Numbered from the stretch's first letter, positions 45,890-54,162 are shown. The stretch is DNA of 64,000 nt from Oleomonas cavernae (GCF_003590945.1 NZ_QYUK01000008.1:558001-622000); one strand, 5' to 3'. Notes: a model not told the origin generated them from the sequence alone. A program made the numbers and translations.

Positions 45890-46360
45890 TCAGTCGATAT
45901 CGTTGAAGAACAGGTGCCCGCCGATCGTGCAGAGCGGTGTCTTGCCCCGGCTCCAGGGCGGGGAGACCGCCGGGGTGTGGTAGTGGGTCGAGCCCGAGGT
46001 GTTGTCGGCGGCCTGGCCGTGCAACACCATCAAGGCGGCGCAGGTCGCGCGCTGCAGCCGGGCATCATCCAGGTTCGCCGCCACCACGGCGCGGTAGGTC
46101 GGATCGCCCTGGTTCCAGCAGCTGAACTGCAGACGGGCCTTGCAGGCGCTGCCGATCGTGCCCGAGCCGTAGAGCGGGTGGCTCTTGCCGTTCTTGGTGA
46201 AATACGCCTGGGCGATCCGAACACGGTTCAAGATCACATTGGCGACGGCGATCTGCCCCTGCATGGTCTCGCCGCGGGCCTCGCCGAAGATCGTTCGGGC
46301 GAAAACATCGACGTCGAAGGCGGTGGCAATGACCGGTGTGGGCTTGGGTGCGTTTGGCAT
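45890..46360 (-). CDS. SleB-type cell wall hydrolase (endolysin)
   Basis: 156 residues from ATG 46360. The motif TIFGEARGETMQGQIAVANVILNRV is characteristic of SleB hydrolases, with the glutamate of GEAR as the likely catalytic residue. It has no signal peptide of its own. The ATG lies 31 bases downstream of the shared dyad element, the same distance as in the protease gene, which supports this start over the GTG at 46375. Confidence 0.8.
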   Translation of the reverse strand: MPNAPKPTPVIATAFDVDVFARTIFGEARGETMQGQIAVANVILNRVRIAQAYFTKNGKSHPLYGSGTIGSACKARLQFSCWNQGDPTYRAVVAANLDDARLQRATCAALMVLHGQAADNTSGSTHYHTPAVSPPWSRGKTPLCTIGGHLFFNDID

Positions 46361-46391
46361 GGCCCGCAGTTTCACGCGTGCGGGCAGGCGT

Positions 46392-46414
46392 GATCAGACC
46401 GATGGAATGACCCC
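46392..46414 (-). promoter_or_regulatory. Candidate late activator-binding element upstream of the lysis operon
   Basis: 23 bases with one mismatch to the element at 38278-38300 and the same dyad core (TCANNCCNNNGGNNTGA). It overlaps the last bases of the Mor-like gene. If Mor binds here with Mu-like geometry, transcription would begin at or within a few bases of the hydrolase ATG. Confidence 0.6.
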
Positions 46415-46909
46415 GGAGGCCTGGGCGATGAAGCCGAAGCACAACTGGCTGGAGCTGGCGGCGGCGGGTTTTCTGGCCCGGTGCTTGTGGCCGCACACCG
46501 GGCAGTGGGGTGCCTGGTCCTCGATCGGCGGGCCGCCATTGCCCTTCACGATGCCGTCCGTCAGGCGCTTGACCAGGCCGCGCGACAGGTGGGTCTCGGC
46601 GACGATCTCGTTGATCGACTTGCCGTCCGCCCACAGGCGCCGCACCGAGACGGCATTGCGCTCGGTCTTGGCGGATGGGATCACCATGCTCTCGCCACGA
46701 TGATGGGCGGCAAACAAGCGGGCGGCCTTCACCCCCAGCGCCTGGGCCAGCCAATGCGCCCGATCGATGGTGTCGGGTTCGGGAATGTACTTCTGCTGGC
46801 CGCCGTGCCGCTCGCCGAAGGCAAGGGCAACGTCGACGCCGGCCAGGGTGGCGACCAGTTTGAGCACACCCGGCAGGGTCTCAGGCTTGGGATACCAGTC
46901 TGGGCTCAT
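46394..46909 (-). CDS. Mor/C-family late transcription activator
   Basis: 171 residues from ATG 46909. The middle matches the Mor dimerisation domain (ALAFGERHGGQQKYIP) and the C-terminal part carries a helix-turn-helix (VRRLWADGKSINEIVAETHLSRGLVKRL). An extra tail with CPVCGHKHRARK could bind zinc, which is unusual for Mor. It is the last early gene, as in Mu. Confidence 0.8.
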   Translation of the reverse strand: MSPDWYPKPETLPGVLKLVATLAGVDVALAFGERHGGQQKYIPEPDTIDRAHWLAQALGVKAARLFAAHHRGESMVIPSAKTERNAVSVRRLWADGKSINEIVAETHLSRGLVKRLTDGIVKGNGGPPIEDQAPHCPVCGHKHRARKPAAASSSQLCFGFIAQASGVIPSV

Positions 46910-47436
46910 GACTTCCCGCCTCCCGGCCAGTCGTAGATGACGCGCTTCACTTGCCAGGCCTGGCGCACTTCGGCGTCCCACCGCTCTCGGATGGTGTCCG
47001 CCACGAACTTGTTGGCGGCCCGGACGATCAGGGTCGGGACACCGTCGCGTTTCTCGACGGCGAACTGGGAATGACCGAACCAGGCGCGGGCAGAGGCTTC
47101 CTCTATCCCAGCCGCCATCAGGCGGTCGTAGAGCGGATCCTGGCTGGCCGACTTGTCGATCGTGAGGTGACGCTCGACCGGGTCGGGGTAACTTTCGTGT
47201 CCGGCATCGTTCAGCCAGGTCGAGACCAGCGGCAGGAACAGCGGCTCTGATTTCAGGCGCTTGCACTCGGCAGCATATCGGGCGGCGGCCCTGGCCAGAA
47301 AGTGGGGGTCTACACCGGCGGCCACGGCCTTGGCGAAGGCCGCACGGGCCTTGCCGGGCCGGTCCTGGGGCCGCCGCGGGAAGACCTGCCAGAAGGCTTC
47401 GAAGGGCTCTTGAAGATGGGTCGGAAAGGGTTTCAT
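46906..47436 (-). CDS. Phage replication-associated protein, DnaA domain I-like C-terminus
   Basis: 176 residues. The first half (FEAFWQVFPRRPQDRPGKARAAFAKAV) resembles replication protein C-terminal domains, and the second half (GVPTLIVRAANKFVADTIRERW) resembles the DnaA N-terminal interaction domain. It overlaps Mor by 4 bases. Interaction with a host helicase or DnaA partner is a guess. Confidence 0.55.
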   Translation of the reverse strand: MKPFPTHLQEPFEAFWQVFPRRPQDRPGKARAAFAKAVAAGVDPHFLARAAARYAAECKRLKSEPLFLPLVSTWLNDAGHESYPDPVERHLTIDKSASQDPLYDRLMAAGIEEASARAWFGHSQFAVEKRDGVPTLIVRAANKFVADTIRERWDAEVRQAWQVKRVIYDWPGGGKS

Positions 47437-47612
47437 AGGTAGGCACCATGCAAAATTCGGTCAATCACTTGGACGACCTCAGCGCTTTTGCCCTGCTCGA
47501 TCAAGTCGACGGGCAACTGGCCATCGAGTTGGGGGTGGGGCGAGACCAGCCACAGCTTGGCCTCGGCCTCCGTGTAGATCTCCAGCAGCCGGGCCATCAC
47601 CTCGAACATCAT
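47433..47612 (-). CDS. Orphan ParS/MbcA/Xre antitoxin C-terminal-like domain (DUF2384)
   Basis: 59 residues. The sequence pattern AEAKLWLVSPHPQLDGQLPVDLI...VVQVIDRILHGAYL matches the toxin-binding domain of RES-Xre type antitoxins (DUF2384). There is no N-terminal DNA-binding domain and no RES toxin gene next to it. It is linked to the upstream GemA gene by ATGATG and to the downstream gene by ATGA. It could neutralise a host RES toxin or be a structural relic. Confidence 0.65.
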   Translation of the reverse strand: MMFEVMARLLEIYTEAEAKLWLVSPHPQLDGQLPVDLIEQGKSAEVVQVIDRILHGAYL

Positions 47613-48256
47613 GCTTGGCCTCTCTTTGCCTTGCGGATCAGGTCGCCATAGCCGCGGATGATCGTGGCGACTTGTTCCTTGCGCGCCTCTCGGACGCTGG
47701 CGGTTCCCCAGACCAGCGTTACGTCGGCACTGTCGATTGCCCCCTGTTCTGCCAGGGCGATCAGCTTTGCCATCTGCGCGGTGACCAGCAGGCGATTGGC
47801 TTCCTCGGTATCGACGCCGGGCTTGACCTTAAAGCCCTCGCGCTCGCACCAGGCGCGCAGGGCCTCGATGATCCGGCTGGCGTCGTGCGCCGACACCCAT
47901 TGCAGTGCCTGGACGCCGCACTGGCGCTCGGCGAATGAGGCGATCGCCCCCTCGCTGGCATCGTCGACGGCGCCCAGCGCCCACAGGGAGAGCCACAGGG
48001 CGCGGATCTTGCGCGCGTGGGCGCTGTCGGCCAGGGCACGGCCCTTCGGTGCCCTGGCGCGCGCGCCTGAGCGCCCCTTGATGGCGTCCAGGGCCTTGCC
48101 CAGCTCGTTGTTCGTCAACTCGGCGGATGAACGCTTGCCGGTGGCCTGGAAGATCACCTCCCGGCGCAGCTCGTCGTCCAGGCCCTGCCGCTTGGCCTCG
48201 GCATGCACCGCCGCGATCAGCCGCTTGCGGGCGTCGGGGTTGTGAGCGCCCTTCAT
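47609..48256 (-). CDS. gemA: GemA-like regulatory protein (Mu gp16)
   Basis: 215 residues from ATG 48256. RKRLIAAVHAEAKRQGLDDELRREV and LTNNELGKALDAIK match the GemA family of transposable phages. In Mu it affects host gyrase expression and supercoiling. It overlaps the upstream gene by 4 bases. Confidence 0.85.
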   Translation of the reverse strand: MKGAHNPDARKRLIAAVHAEAKRQGLDDELRREVIFQATGKRSSAELTNNELGKALDAIKGRSGARARAPKGRALADSAHARKIRALWLSLWALGAVDDASEGAIASFAERQCGVQALQWVSAHDASRIIEALRAWCEREGFKVKPGVDTEEANRLLVTAQMAKLIALAEQGAIDSADVTLVWGTASVREARKEQVATIIRGYGDLIRKAKRGQA

Positions 48257-48897
48257 GACTTCAGTTCCTTCCCCATTGCGTTGAGGTAGCCGCGGCACGT
48301 GCGCATGGCGCGCGCGTCGTAGGTCCCATCGGGTTTTTTGGGATAGGCGAAGCCGACGTCGTCGCCCTTCGAGAGCGGCACGCCCTTGTGGCAATAGAAG
48401 CCGGCAAACGCCTTCACGTTCGCCATGACCTGCGCCCAGGTCTCGGGATCGGATTGTTCCGGCGAGCCTTTGCGAAACGCGCAGTTGTCGCAGGGCTTCT
48501 CGAACGGCCATTGGGCCTCGAAGGCGCGATACCCTTCCGGCAGCGGCTCCCACAGCGACCGGCAATCGACGCAGCCGGTTATCTGGCGGCCCTTGTAGAA
48601 GCCCCCCTGGTCGAAGGTGACGGTATGGGTGCGGAGCGACAGGCACCGCGGGCAACGCCGAGCCGAGCCTGGGAGATTGACCACCTCCCATAGGGCCGAC
48701 GCCGCGTTGGATGCCGGCGACCGCCGGACCTCCCCGGCCGCTTCGAGTTTGCGCAGTGCCGCCCGGGCCTGGGCCGAGGTCAGTTGATGGCCTTGGCGCC
48801 GAAGATGGCCGCGCAGGTAGCAGGTCGTTGCAGGCCCCATGCCGGTCGACAGCACCTGGATCAGGAGGCGAGAGAAATTGGGGGCGGAAGCGGTCAT
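48253..48897 (-). CDS. Phage early protein with winged helix and zinc-binding cysteines, unknown function
   Basis: 214 residues: an N-terminal winged helix (QARAALRKLEAAGEV) followed by several cysteines in pairs (CPRC, CVDC, CDNC) and a separate FYCHKG. The arrangement suggests two zinc ribbons. No family recognised. Confidence 0.6.
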   Translation of the reverse strand: MTASAPNFSRLLIQVLSTGMGPATTCYLRGHLRRQGHQLTSAQARAALRKLEAAGEVRRSPASNAASALWEVVNLPGSARRCPRCLSLRTHTVTFDQGGFYKGRQITGCVDCRSLWEPLPEGYRAFEAQWPFEKPCDNCAFRKGSPEQSDPETWAQVMANVKAFAGFYCHKGVPLSKGDDVGFAYPKKPDGTYDARAMRTCRGYLNAMGKELKS

Positions 48898-49613
48898 TTT
48901 CCACCTCCGATCAGCGCCGGGCCCTCGGCCTGGCCACCCGTCATCGCTTCGGACAGATGGACACCTTCGGCTGCCTTAATGCCCTGGCTGTAGCCCGCGT
49001 GATTGAAGATCTGATCGATCCGCTTCGCGGCACGCTTTTCCTTCTTGCTCAAGGCGCGCGGCTCGGCCGTGGCGGTATCGGGGACAGTGACCTCGGGCCT
49101 CACCAGGCGCGCCGCAAAGATCGAATTCATGCGCTCCCACAGGCGCAGGCAGAAGCCGGTCATGTGGGCTTCCATCGCAAGGTCGCGGGTTTTGCGGGAA
49201 CGTTTCAGGCGCCAGGTCTTGTCCTTACGAAAATCGGCGCAGACACGGCTGATCGCCCGATCCAGCACCTCGTACAGATACTCGGCCATGAGCATGTCGG
49301 GCTCACGCGCGGCGAACACCAGGCGATACTCCCAGCCCTTGCCGCGCCGGACGGCCTTCCAGCTACTGCTGGCTCGGCAGACATCCTCGATTGCGTGCCA
49401 CAGCAAGCTGTAGGGGAAAAGGTACCGGGCCCTTGTCAGCGCGATCGGCGCGCTGCTCATGATCTCGGCGCCTTCGGCGTCGACCCCATAGGTCGCCATC
49501 AGCGCCGCCGCCTTCTGCATCGCGGCCGACGCCTCCGCCTCGGTGCAGCCGTTGGCCATCGTCTTGGACCGCAGGGCGCGGATCTTCGCCTTGATGCCTT
49601 CCAGGTTACTCAT
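48894..49613 (-). CDS. DUF2786-domain phage protein
   Basis: 239 residues. The N-terminal IKAKIRALRSKTMANGCTEAEASAAMQKA is the DUF2786 pattern found in phage early proteins. It overlaps the previous gene by 4 bases and the next by 8. Function unknown. Confidence 0.75.
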   Translation of the reverse strand: MSNLEGIKAKIRALRSKTMANGCTEAEASAAMQKAAALMATYGVDAEGAEIMSSAPIALTRARYLFPYSLLWHAIEDVCRASSSWKAVRRGKGWEYRLVFAAREPDMLMAEYLYEVLDRAISRVCADFRKDKTWRLKRSRKTRDLAMEAHMTGFCLRLWERMNSIFAARLVRPEVTVPDTATAEPRALSKKEKRAAKRIDQIFNHAGYSQGIKAAEGVHLSEAMTGGQAEGPALIGGGK

Positions 49614-49863
49614 GGCCGACCTCCAGCATCTCGTTGCCTGCCGCCGTGATCTTGAGATGCTCGATCATCACGCTGGCACGGCGCCGAAATGGGGACGGAC
49701 GGAGGACGATCTCCACAAGCCCCCCGCGCAGCAGGCGGTTGACGACGCCGGGATTGACCGAGCAGCGGGGCACGGGTGCGACAGCGATGTTCCGCAGCTC
49801 GGCAGTTGCATAACTGGAAAGAGGGCGGGTCTTGGATCCATTGAGGGGCAACACATGGTTCAT
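49606..49863 (-). CDS. Small phage early protein, unknown function
   Basis: 85 residues from ATG 49863 with a possible winged-helix fold (VVNRLLRGGLVEIVLRP). It overlaps both neighbouring genes. No family recognised. Confidence 0.55.
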   Translation of the reverse strand: MNHVLPLNGSKTRPLSSYATAELRNIAVAPVPRCSVNPGVVNRLLRGGLVEIVLRPSPFRRRASVMIEHLKITAAGNEMLEVGHE

Positions 49864-50120
49864 CGGCCTGCCTCCCCATGGGTATCGGTCAGAGCCGCCG
49901 CGCTCGCCTGCCGGCGATACATCGTGGCGAGCTTCTCGAACTTCGACCGGTCCTGCCGCTGTTGCGGCGTCTTGGGGCACCGGGCCAGGAAGTCGTGCCA
50001 ATCGGCGTGCCACTGGAAATAGGCCGCGGTGTTGGGCTGATAGGGGTTTGCCGTCACCGGATGGCCAGCACGGGCGCACACGTCGCCGCGCTGCATTTGG
50101 GGTGGGATGTGGCTGGTCAT
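49860..50120 (-). CDS. Small early protein with an Rmf/CrpP-like motif
   Basis: 86 residues. The segment NPYQPNTAAYFQWHADWHD resembles the ribosome modulation factor/CrpP core (NPY...W..GW). The rest is basic and helical. It overlaps both neighbours by 4 bases. Confidence 0.5.
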   Translation of the reverse strand: MTSHIPPQMQRGDVCARAGHPVTANPYQPNTAAYFQWHADWHDFLARCPKTPQQRQDRSKFEKLATMYRRQASAAALTDTHGEAGR

Positions 50121-51052
50121 GACTTGTCTCCCCGCGTCGCCTTGAAGCGGCGCATCTGCTCAGCCCGGCGCGCCTTCATCCGGTCGACGGCGCCCTTGTG
50201 GACGCTCCAACTGCCATCGTCGTCCAGCACCGGCACATTCAGCCGCTCGCCGCCCTGCACCACGCCGACATAGGCGGGCGGGCAGACCGTGACCTTGCCA
50301 TCGGCGATGGCCGCGGCGACCAGGTCCGCATCGGGATCCTTCTTGTCGACGATCGGTGTCGGCGGGGGCGGCACGAATGGCGCGGAGACGATGCGCACGG
50401 GCGCGGCGGGTTGCTTTGTCGGGCGGGTGGCCAGCAGCTTGAGCCGGGATGCCACGCTGGTCGCCGGACGGCGCAGCTTGGTGCCGATCTGCGCCTGGGT
50501 CAGGCCCTTGGCCGCCAGGTTGCGAAGCTGCAAGTCTTCGGCCTCGGTCCAGCTGCGGAATTTTTTCGGGGCGGCCGTTCGCGCGGCCGGCCGCGCCTTG
50601 GGCTCCGCATTCGGGGCAGCACGCTGACCTGCCCCTACTGACTTCACCTCGACCGCCCCACCGGCGACGGGCACCACGGCCCCACCGGGTTTCAAATTCT
50701 GCTCTGGCGCCGCGTCAAGCCGGCGATAGCGCCGGGTGGAGGCAGTCCCCCCGGCCTGGACCAGGCCGCGCTCGCTCAGCACACGCAACGCGCCGTGGAC
50801 CTGGTCGCGGGAGAGGCCCGTCGCCAGCTCGATATCCAGCGCCTTGAAGGCGACGCCGACAGCCCGCCACATCACCGAGCGGCGCACCCGCTCGGTCACC
50901 TGATCGTCATCGGGCTGGTCGACCGCTTCGGGCGGCACCTCCACAGGCAGTTGCAGCCAGGCGCCCACCAGGCCGACAAGGGCAACGGCCATCATGCCCT
51001 GGGCGACCAGGTAGGCATTGCCCGAACGCAGGGCGGATGCGTCGATTTCCAT
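50117..51052 (-). CDS. Early DNA-binding protein with winged helix and Myb/SANT-like helix-turn-helix
   Basis: 311 residues from ATG 51052, with GGAGGG upstream. A winged helix (HGALRVLSERGLVQAG) is followed by a basic Ala/Pro linker and a SANT-like motif (SWTEAEDLQLRNLAAKGLTQAQIG). It could regulate early transcription or bind phage DNA. The open frame upstream of 51052 is a shadow. Confidence 0.6.
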   Translation of the reverse strand: MEIDASALRSGNAYLVAQGMMAVALVGLVGAWLQLPVEVPPEAVDQPDDDQVTERVRRSVMWRAVGVAFKALDIELATGLSRDQVHGALRVLSERGLVQAGGTASTRRYRRLDAAPEQNLKPGGAVVPVAGGAVEVKSVGAGQRAAPNAEPKARPAARTAAPKKFRSWTEAEDLQLRNLAAKGLTQAQIGTKLRRPATSVASRLKLLATRPTKQPAAPVRIVSAPFVPPPPTPIVDKKDPDADLVAAAIADGKVTVCPPAYVGVVQGGERLNVPVLDDDGSWSVHKGAVDRMKARRAEQMRRFKATRGDKS

Positions 51053-51063
51053 CGGTCCCTCCT

Positions 51064-51381
51064 TCAGCGGTCGGGCGCGCGGCGCGCCCGGTCGTTCACG
51101 ATTTCGACGAGATCCTGCCAAGGGATCGCCCCGGTGCTGACGATCAGCGACACCAGGGTTTCCATTGCCGCTCGGGCGGCCTGGGGCGAGGCGTCGAGGC
51201 CGGTCACCCGCTCGACGATGGCGAGCCGGCCGGCACTGGCGCGCAATTGGTCGCCGGCCTGCGCAATGCGGCGCCTGGCGGCTTTGCCCATGCCGCGGGA
51301 CAGGTGGGCTGTCGCCACGTCCCAGGCGCGGGTGGCGGCATCCAGTTCGAGGACGTCCTCGGCAACGGGGCGCACGGTCAT
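51064..51381 (-). CDS. Small phage early protein, unknown function
   Basis: 105 residues, helical, rich in alanine and arginine. It overlaps the next upstream gene by 4 bases. No family recognised. Confidence 0.5.
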   Translation of the reverse strand: MTVRPVAEDVLELDAATRAWDVATAHLSRGMGKAARRRIAQAGDQLRASAGRLAIVERVTGLDASPQAARAAMETLVSLIVSTGAIPWQDLVEIVNDRARRAPDR

Positions 51382-51722
51382 GCCTCCCTCGGCGCGATCG
51401 GCTCGGGGCCGGTGGCGGTGACATCGATGGAGGCCTGCCGGTCGGCTTCGAGCGCGCCGGCCTCGCGATCCAGCATTTCGAGAGCGCCCACTGCCGGCTC
51501 GATGTGCGAGTAACGCCAGGGAAGGCCCATCACGACGAAATACAAGCCGATGTACCGGTAGTGGATGCCCGCGCCCATGTAGACATCGACGCGCGCCAGC
51601 CGGGCATCGGCCACGCTGCGATAGAGGACATGATCCTCGTCGCGCAGCGTAGTGTCGGCCGCGCGGGCCCAGCCCATATCCCTGGCCTGATCGACCGTTA
51701 GGGGCACTTTCCTGTCAACCAT
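51378..51722 (-). CDS. Small phage early protein, unknown function
   Basis: 114 residues from ATG 51722, which is preceded by AGGAGGTGAAC, a near-perfect ribosome binding site; this decides the start over the ORF beginning at 51785. A tyrosine-rich segment (GIHYRYIGLYFVVM) is the only feature. Confidence 0.6.
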   Translation of the reverse strand: MVDRKVPLTVDQARDMGWARAADTTLRDEDHVLYRSVADARLARVDVYMGAGIHYRYIGLYFVVMGLPWRYSHIEPAVGALEMLDREAGALEADRQASIDVTATGPEPIAPREA

Positions 51723-51781
51723 GTTCACCTCCTGGTAGGGGCGCCCTGCCTCGCGTGCACGTGCACGCGCGAGAGGCGCGG

Positions 51782-52057
51782 TCATTCGTCACCTGCCGGG
51801 GCCTTCATGCCCAAGGCTTCGAGGTAGAGGTCGAGGATGGCGTCCATCTCCTGGCGCTCGGCTTTGTCGATCTTCCGCAGGCGGATGACCTGGCGGATGA
51901 TTTTGGTATCGAAGCCGTTACCCTTGGCCTCCGAATAGACCTCGGCCTTATCGGCATTCAGGGCGTGGATCTCGCCATCCAGCCGCTCGATGCGCTCGAC
52001 GAACCGGCGAAGCTGATCGCCCGCGATGCCGACGACGTTGTGCCCCAAACTAGCCAT
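51782..52057 (-). CDS. GapR-family DNA-binding protein (DUF2312/UPF0335)
   Basis: 91 residues from ATG 52057. [20 protein letters not shown] and [21 protein letters not shown] match the GapR/UPF0335 pattern of alphaproteobacteria, including the conserved KGNGFD and RLRKxDKAERQE. GapR binds overtwisted DNA ahead of polymerases. A phage copy in the early operon may support replicative transposition or alter host supercoiling. Confidence 0.85.
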   Translation of the reverse strand: MASLGHNVVGIAGDQLRRFVERIERLDGEIHALNADKAEVYSEAKGNGFDTKIIRQVIRLRKIDKAERQEMDAILDLYLEALGMKAPAGDE

Positions 52058-52388
52058 GTTCCACCTCGTGATAGGGCCGACCGGCAGCTTCCAAGAGCGC
52101 CTGGCGGGTCGCGATTTCGTGCTCGTAGGGGGCCAGCAGGGCGGGGTTGTCCCGCACCATCTCAAGCCATTGGCCGGCCAGCTTCTCGATCGCCTTGCGG
52201 CGCGGCAGCCGGGCCTCGGCCAGGCGGCCCAGCATGGTCACCGCGCGCGACGGGGCATCGCCCTGCCGCATGACGTGGGACACCTGCTCCGCCGCCACGC
52301 GTTGTGCGACGTCACCGATCGCCTCGGCGAGCAGCAGCAGACGCCGGCGGGCGTCCCTGCTGATCATGTCGAGGGCGGTGACGCGCAT
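52050..52388 (-). CDS. Phage early protein, unknown function
   Basis: 112 residues, helical. It overlaps the GapR-like start by 8 bases. No family recognised. Confidence 0.5.
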   Translation of the reverse strand: MRVTALDMISRDARRRLLLLAEAIGDVAQRVAAEQVSHVMRQGDAPSRAVTMLGRLAEARLPRRKAIEKLAGQWLEMVRDNPALLAPYEHEIATRQALLEAAGRPYHEVEHG

Positions 52389-52397
52389 GGCCGTGCC

Positions 52398-53018
52398 TCA
52401 GACCCGCGCCAGGTCGAGCGGGATCTGCTCGAAATTCTGGTCGTGCGCCGGCCGGCGATAGAGACGGATGTATTCCTTGGTGCGCGTGACCCGGATGCTG
52501 TCGTCGATCGCCTTCATCGCCGCCTGCCAGGTCTCGTCGGCGATGTTGAACCGGCGCAGATCGAGGATGCGCTGCGGGTCGAGCCGGCCCTGCTTGTTGA
52601 CCTCGAAGGCGCTGGTCACGAAGTTTTGCAGATCGGGGTGAGCGCCTTCCGACCAGGTCGTCAGGCATTTGTCGATCAGCGCCTTGGCGACTTGCAGGGT
52701 CGGCCCGAACTCGACGAAGTCCCCGACAGAGATCTCCACCTTCAGCGTGCCGTCATAGCTCTGCAGGGTCATATTGCCCTTGGGGCCACCCCGCGCGACA
52801 CCGTACTTCTCGCCGAGCAAGTCGATGAACGCGGCGATGTCACTGCGCAGGTCATTGCGCAGGGCAACCAGGCTGGCCGAGGCCTTGTCGGCCTTGGCGA
52901 CCATTTCCTTGACCAGGTCGTCTTCCAAGACGTCCTGTTGCCGGACGTTGGCGATCGGCACATAGCGTCCTCGCTTGTCCTTCATCATTTGGCTGGTGTC
53001 GGGGGCGATATCGGTCAT
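52398..53018 (-). CDS. DUF3164 phage protein
   Basis: 206 residues from ATG 53018 with GGAGGA upstream. KDKRGRYVPIANVRQQD and LRNDLRSDIAAFIDLLGEKYG match the DUF3164 family, widespread in Mu-like early regions. Function unknown. Confidence 0.85.
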   Translation of the reverse strand: MTDIAPDTSQMMKDKRGRYVPIANVRQQDVLEDDLVKEMVAKADKASASLVALRNDLRSDIAAFIDLLGEKYGVARGGPKGNMTLQSYDGTLKVEISVGDFVEFGPTLQVAKALIDKCLTTWSEGAHPDLQNFVTSAFEVNKQGRLDPQRILDLRRFNIADETWQAAMKAIDDSIRVTRTKEYIRLYRRPAHDQNFEQIPLDLARV

Positions 53019-53125
53019 CAAAGGATCCTCCGAAGGTATTTCGAGAGACGGTCGAACAGGCCCCGGCGGCGGCGCGCCGGGGCGGTGAAGGCGCCCGACA
53101 GGGCGAGGAGGGCGAGGCCGGTCAT
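53018..53125 (-). CDS. 35-residue early microprotein
   Basis: Encodes MTGLALLALSGAFTAP followed by a basic helix (RRRRGLFDRLSKYLRRIL). It overlaps the upstream stop in ATGA and the DUF3164 start in TGATG, so it is read within the operon. The hydrophobic start plus basic amphipathic tail suggests a membrane-associated peptide. It is not detectable by length-filtered gene finding. Confidence 0.55.
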   Translation of the reverse strand: MTGLALLALSGAFTAPARRRRGLFDRLSKYLRRIL

Positions 53126-53391
53126 GCGCTGGCCGCCCGCTTGCGCAGTCCGCGGTCGAACCCGGCCTGGAGTTCGTATTGCACGGCCGCTAGGAGGCTG
53201 GCTGGGTCTCCGGGCTCAGGGCCTGCGGCACGAGCCGACAGGTATCCCACCAGGTCGGCAAGTTGCAGCACCAGCATCCCTGCGGGGATGCCCTGGGCCA
53301 CGAAGGCCGAGCGAAGCTGGATCACATGTTTTGCGCACAAGGCCGATCCCCTTGCGGCCTGGTCGGATGTGATTGATACGATTTCAGTCAT
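53122..53391 (-). CDS. Small phage early protein, unknown function
   Basis: 89 residues from ATG 53391, overlapping the upstream stop by 4 bases. The ORF upstream of this ATG is Arg/Gly-rich shadow. No family recognised. Confidence 0.5.
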   Translation of the reverse strand: MTEIVSITSDQAARGSALCAKHVIQLRSAFVAQGIPAGMLVLQLADLVGYLSARAAGPEPGDPASLLAAVQYELQAGFDRGLRKRAASA

Positions 53392-53612
53392 GCCCGGCCC
53401 CCCTCGGCGACCAGGCTGGCGAGCAGCACGCCCGGCCGCAGCGGCAGGAGCTGGCATTCGCAGACGAAGTAGCTTCCGGTCTCGGTGGTGCAGCGCCAGA
53501 TGGCGCAGCCCGTGAATGGGTCGATGCCCTCCCGGTTGCGGACGGTCACGATTTCGGCGCCAGCGCTCAGCGCTCGGTCACCGGCGGAGACCCAATTGGC
53601 TCGCAGGCTCAT
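53388..53612 (-). CDS. Small phage early protein, unknown function
   Basis: 74 residues with a C-x-x-x-x-W core (GCAIWRCTTETGSYFVCECQ). It overlaps both neighbours by 4 bases. Possibly a small zinc-binding fold. Confidence 0.5.
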   Translation of the reverse strand: MSLRANWVSAGDRALSAGAEIVTVRNREGIDPFTGCAIWRCTTETGSYFVCECQLLPLRPGVLLASLVAEGGRA

Positions 53613-53908
53613 GCCGCCGCTCCCTCGTAGATGTAGGGGCAGGGGTAGATCTCGATGCCTGGATAGCGCTCAATCTTCGCCTGCCAGCGGCCAATGGCGA
53701 GCATGGCCTCATCCCGATCCTTGGCCTCGGGCACGCCCGGCACGTCGTATTGCCGCGAAAACGGCGGGCGCGACCGCCCGCAGGCCTCGACACAATTCTT
53801 GCCCAGAACCCACTTGGTGGCGGAGGCGATGACCAGTGCGCCCTTTGGCGGGAGCCCCCAGGTCACATGGCCGTCCGACTGGACGGCGATAAGGGTTGCG
53901 GCGTTCAT
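53609..53908 (-). CDS. Small phage early protein, unknown function
   Basis: 99 residues from ATG 53908, beginning MNAATLIAVQSDGHVTWGLP. It overlaps both neighbours by 4 bases. No family recognised. Confidence 0.5.
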   Translation of the reverse strand: MNAATLIAVQSDGHVTWGLPPKGALVIASATKWVLGKNCVEACGRSRPPFSRQYDVPGVPEAKDRDEAMLAIGRWQAKIERYPGIEIYPCPYIYEGAAA

Positions 53909-54162
53909 ACTGCACCCCCGCGGATCAACCGAAGGCGCGTCGACACCCGACTGCGGATCTCGGCCATGCTGGTGACCTTCGCGTCGAGCGCCAGCAGCGC
54001 AGGCGGCATGGGCGACTCCAGCGCCTGCACCTGGTCGGCCCAATAGGTCATGATCTCGACCAGGGTGATGGCGGTTTCCAGGCGCATCCCTGCGCCGTAC
54101 TGCGACGGGTGCTTCGGGTCGAGAAATCCTGCAACCTTACGGATATCGTCACTTAGCGACAT
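53905..54162 (-). CDS. Small phage early protein, unknown function
   Basis: 85 residues, all-helical. It overlaps the upstream HTH gene by 14 bases. No family recognised. Confidence 0.5.
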   Translation of the reverse strand: MSLSDDIRKVAGFLDPKHPSQYGAGMRLETAITLVEIMTYWADQVQALESPMPPALLALDAKVTSMAEIRSRVSTRLRLIRGGAV

